A DNA stretch of 64,000 nt, taken from positions 372,001 through 436,000 of the forward strand of contig CASFRV010000001.1 of the NCBI GenBank assembly GCA_949297215.1, written 5' to 3'. The notes beneath the pieces are model-generated. The model did no database searches and was not told the DNA's origin. It saw nothing but the letters and a program-made list of their open reading frames with translations. Position numbers and translations under genes: made by a program. Source of the stretch: an uncultured Bacteroidales bacterium (lineage in GTDB: Bacteria > Bacteroidota > Bacteroidia > Bacteroidales > Bacteroidaceae). Shown piece after piece: positions 63,532-64,000 of this stretch; positions within the stretch are counted from its first letter, which is position 1; every line of letters starts with the position of its first letter.

Positions 63532-64000
63532 ATGAGATACGTTCTTTCTATCGTCCTTTCGCTGTGTGCTTTCGGCGCTTATGCGCAGACGGCCGACACA
63601 TATACCCGGCATTTGCGCCAGCAGAAAGCCGGCGCCGGGACTGTAACCGTGACGCAGGATGCCGAAATCGAAGCTTTGGTGAACAACGAAGCGACGAAGA
63701 AGAAAGAAGAAAAAAAACCTCTCGCCGGAGAGAAGCAGGAAAAGCCCCACCATCGCCAGGCGCCCGAACAGCGTTTCAACCTGTCGGGGAGCCGCCAGCG
63801 CTACAAGGCCAAGGGCTATCGCATCCAGGTGTTTACGGGCGGCAATTCGCGGGCAGACCGTCAGGCCGCGCGACGAATGGAGCAGAAGTGTAAAAAAGCC
63901 TTCCCCGAGCTTTCGGCTTATGTTCATTTCGTGTCGCCGCGCTGGATTTGTCGCGTGGGCGATTTCCGTACGAGAGAGGACGCCAACAAATATCTGCACA
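63532..64000 (+). CDS. SPOR-domain protein (partial)
   Basis: ATG 63532 opens a frame that stays open to the window edge, about 156 residues. It has a signal peptide (MRYVLSIVLSLCAFGAYAQ), a charged lysine/glutamate-rich linker (about 50-80) and then a SPOR-type fold: RYKAKGYRIQVFTGGNSRADRQ, followed by WICRVGDFRTREDANKYL. SPOR domains bind septal, denuded peptidoglycan. In related genomes a SPOR protein follows tpiA, consistent with this position. The gene end is missing. Confidence 0.82.
   Translation, partial: MRYVLSIVLSLCAFGAYAQTADTYTRHLRQQKAGAGTVTVTQDAEIEALVNNEATKKKEEKKPLAGEKQEKPHHRQAPEQRFNLSGSRQRYKAKGYRIQVFTGGNSRADRQAARRMEQKCKKAFPELSAYVHFVSPRWICRVGDFRTREDANKYLH

Overview
The window is chromosomal DNA from a GC-rich member of the Bacteroidota, most likely order Bacteroidales. 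Four things point there. (1) Many genes are preceded by the Bacteroidota promoter signature TAnnTTTG, often with TTG or TTTG about 20 bp upstream, instead of E. coli type promoters and strong Shine-Dalgarno sites. (2) Several gene blocks have a familiar Bacteroidales order: serS-ruvX-def-TPR, galM-transporter-galK, panC-panD beside a starch-synthase-like gene and a DUF4270 lipoprotein, a zapA cell-division block followed by rny, and DUF1599-DoxX-tpiA-SPOR. (3) Typical families are present: OmpA-like proteins, Porin_10, OstA-like proteins, TamB, Rho with a long disordered insert, and BACON-M60 peptidase. (4) Lipoprotein signals are common. I cannot name genus or species. I see no rRNA, tRNA, CRISPR array, insertion sequence or prophage.

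Layout. 1-8.8 kb: start of a lipoprotein gene, a tiny conserved gene, guaB, two periplasmic parvulins, an OstA/LptA-like gene and mutL. 9-14.7 kb: an OmpA-family protein converging on serS-ruvX-def-TPR. 15-23.2 kb: HD phosphohydrolase, secreted nuclease, a probable minus-strand small RNA, tamB, a glycosyltransferase and a small winged-helix protein. 23.3-33.5 kb: an envelope block with porin, TM2 protein, zinc-ribbon lipoprotein, U32 hydroxylase, MORN/GH25 lysozyme-like protein, YeiH-type transporter and periplasmic nitroreductase. 33.6-41.3 kb: rho diverging from ABC-F and rarA, then a PiT phosphate transporter. 41.7-45.7 kb: an unknown protein, coiled-coil protein, zapA and rny converging on nagB. 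46.1-51.6 kb: sulfatase, leucine-rich-repeat protein and M60 metallopeptidase, probably an outward-facing mucin or glycoprotein degradation unit. 51.8-56.4 kb: panD/panC diverging from a half-size starch synthase homologue, DUF4270 lipoprotein and sugar-nucleotidyltransferase. 56.5-60.4 kb: galactose operon. 60.8-64 kb: duplicated DUF1599 protein, DoxX-type membrane protein fused in frame to triosephosphate isomerase, and a SPOR-domain protein cut by the window end.

Most of the window is housekeeping and envelope biology. The observations most worth following are the DoxX-TPI fusion (61420-63456), a self-contained small-RNA unit upstream of tamB (17067-17165), tamB lacking an AUG start, a GH25 protein carrying an apparently dead trypsin/HtrA-like domain, and the sulfatase-LRR-M60 cluster. 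Convergent gene pairs are generally separated by strong hairpin terminators, listed individually. All family assignments come from reading the translations; no database search was run.
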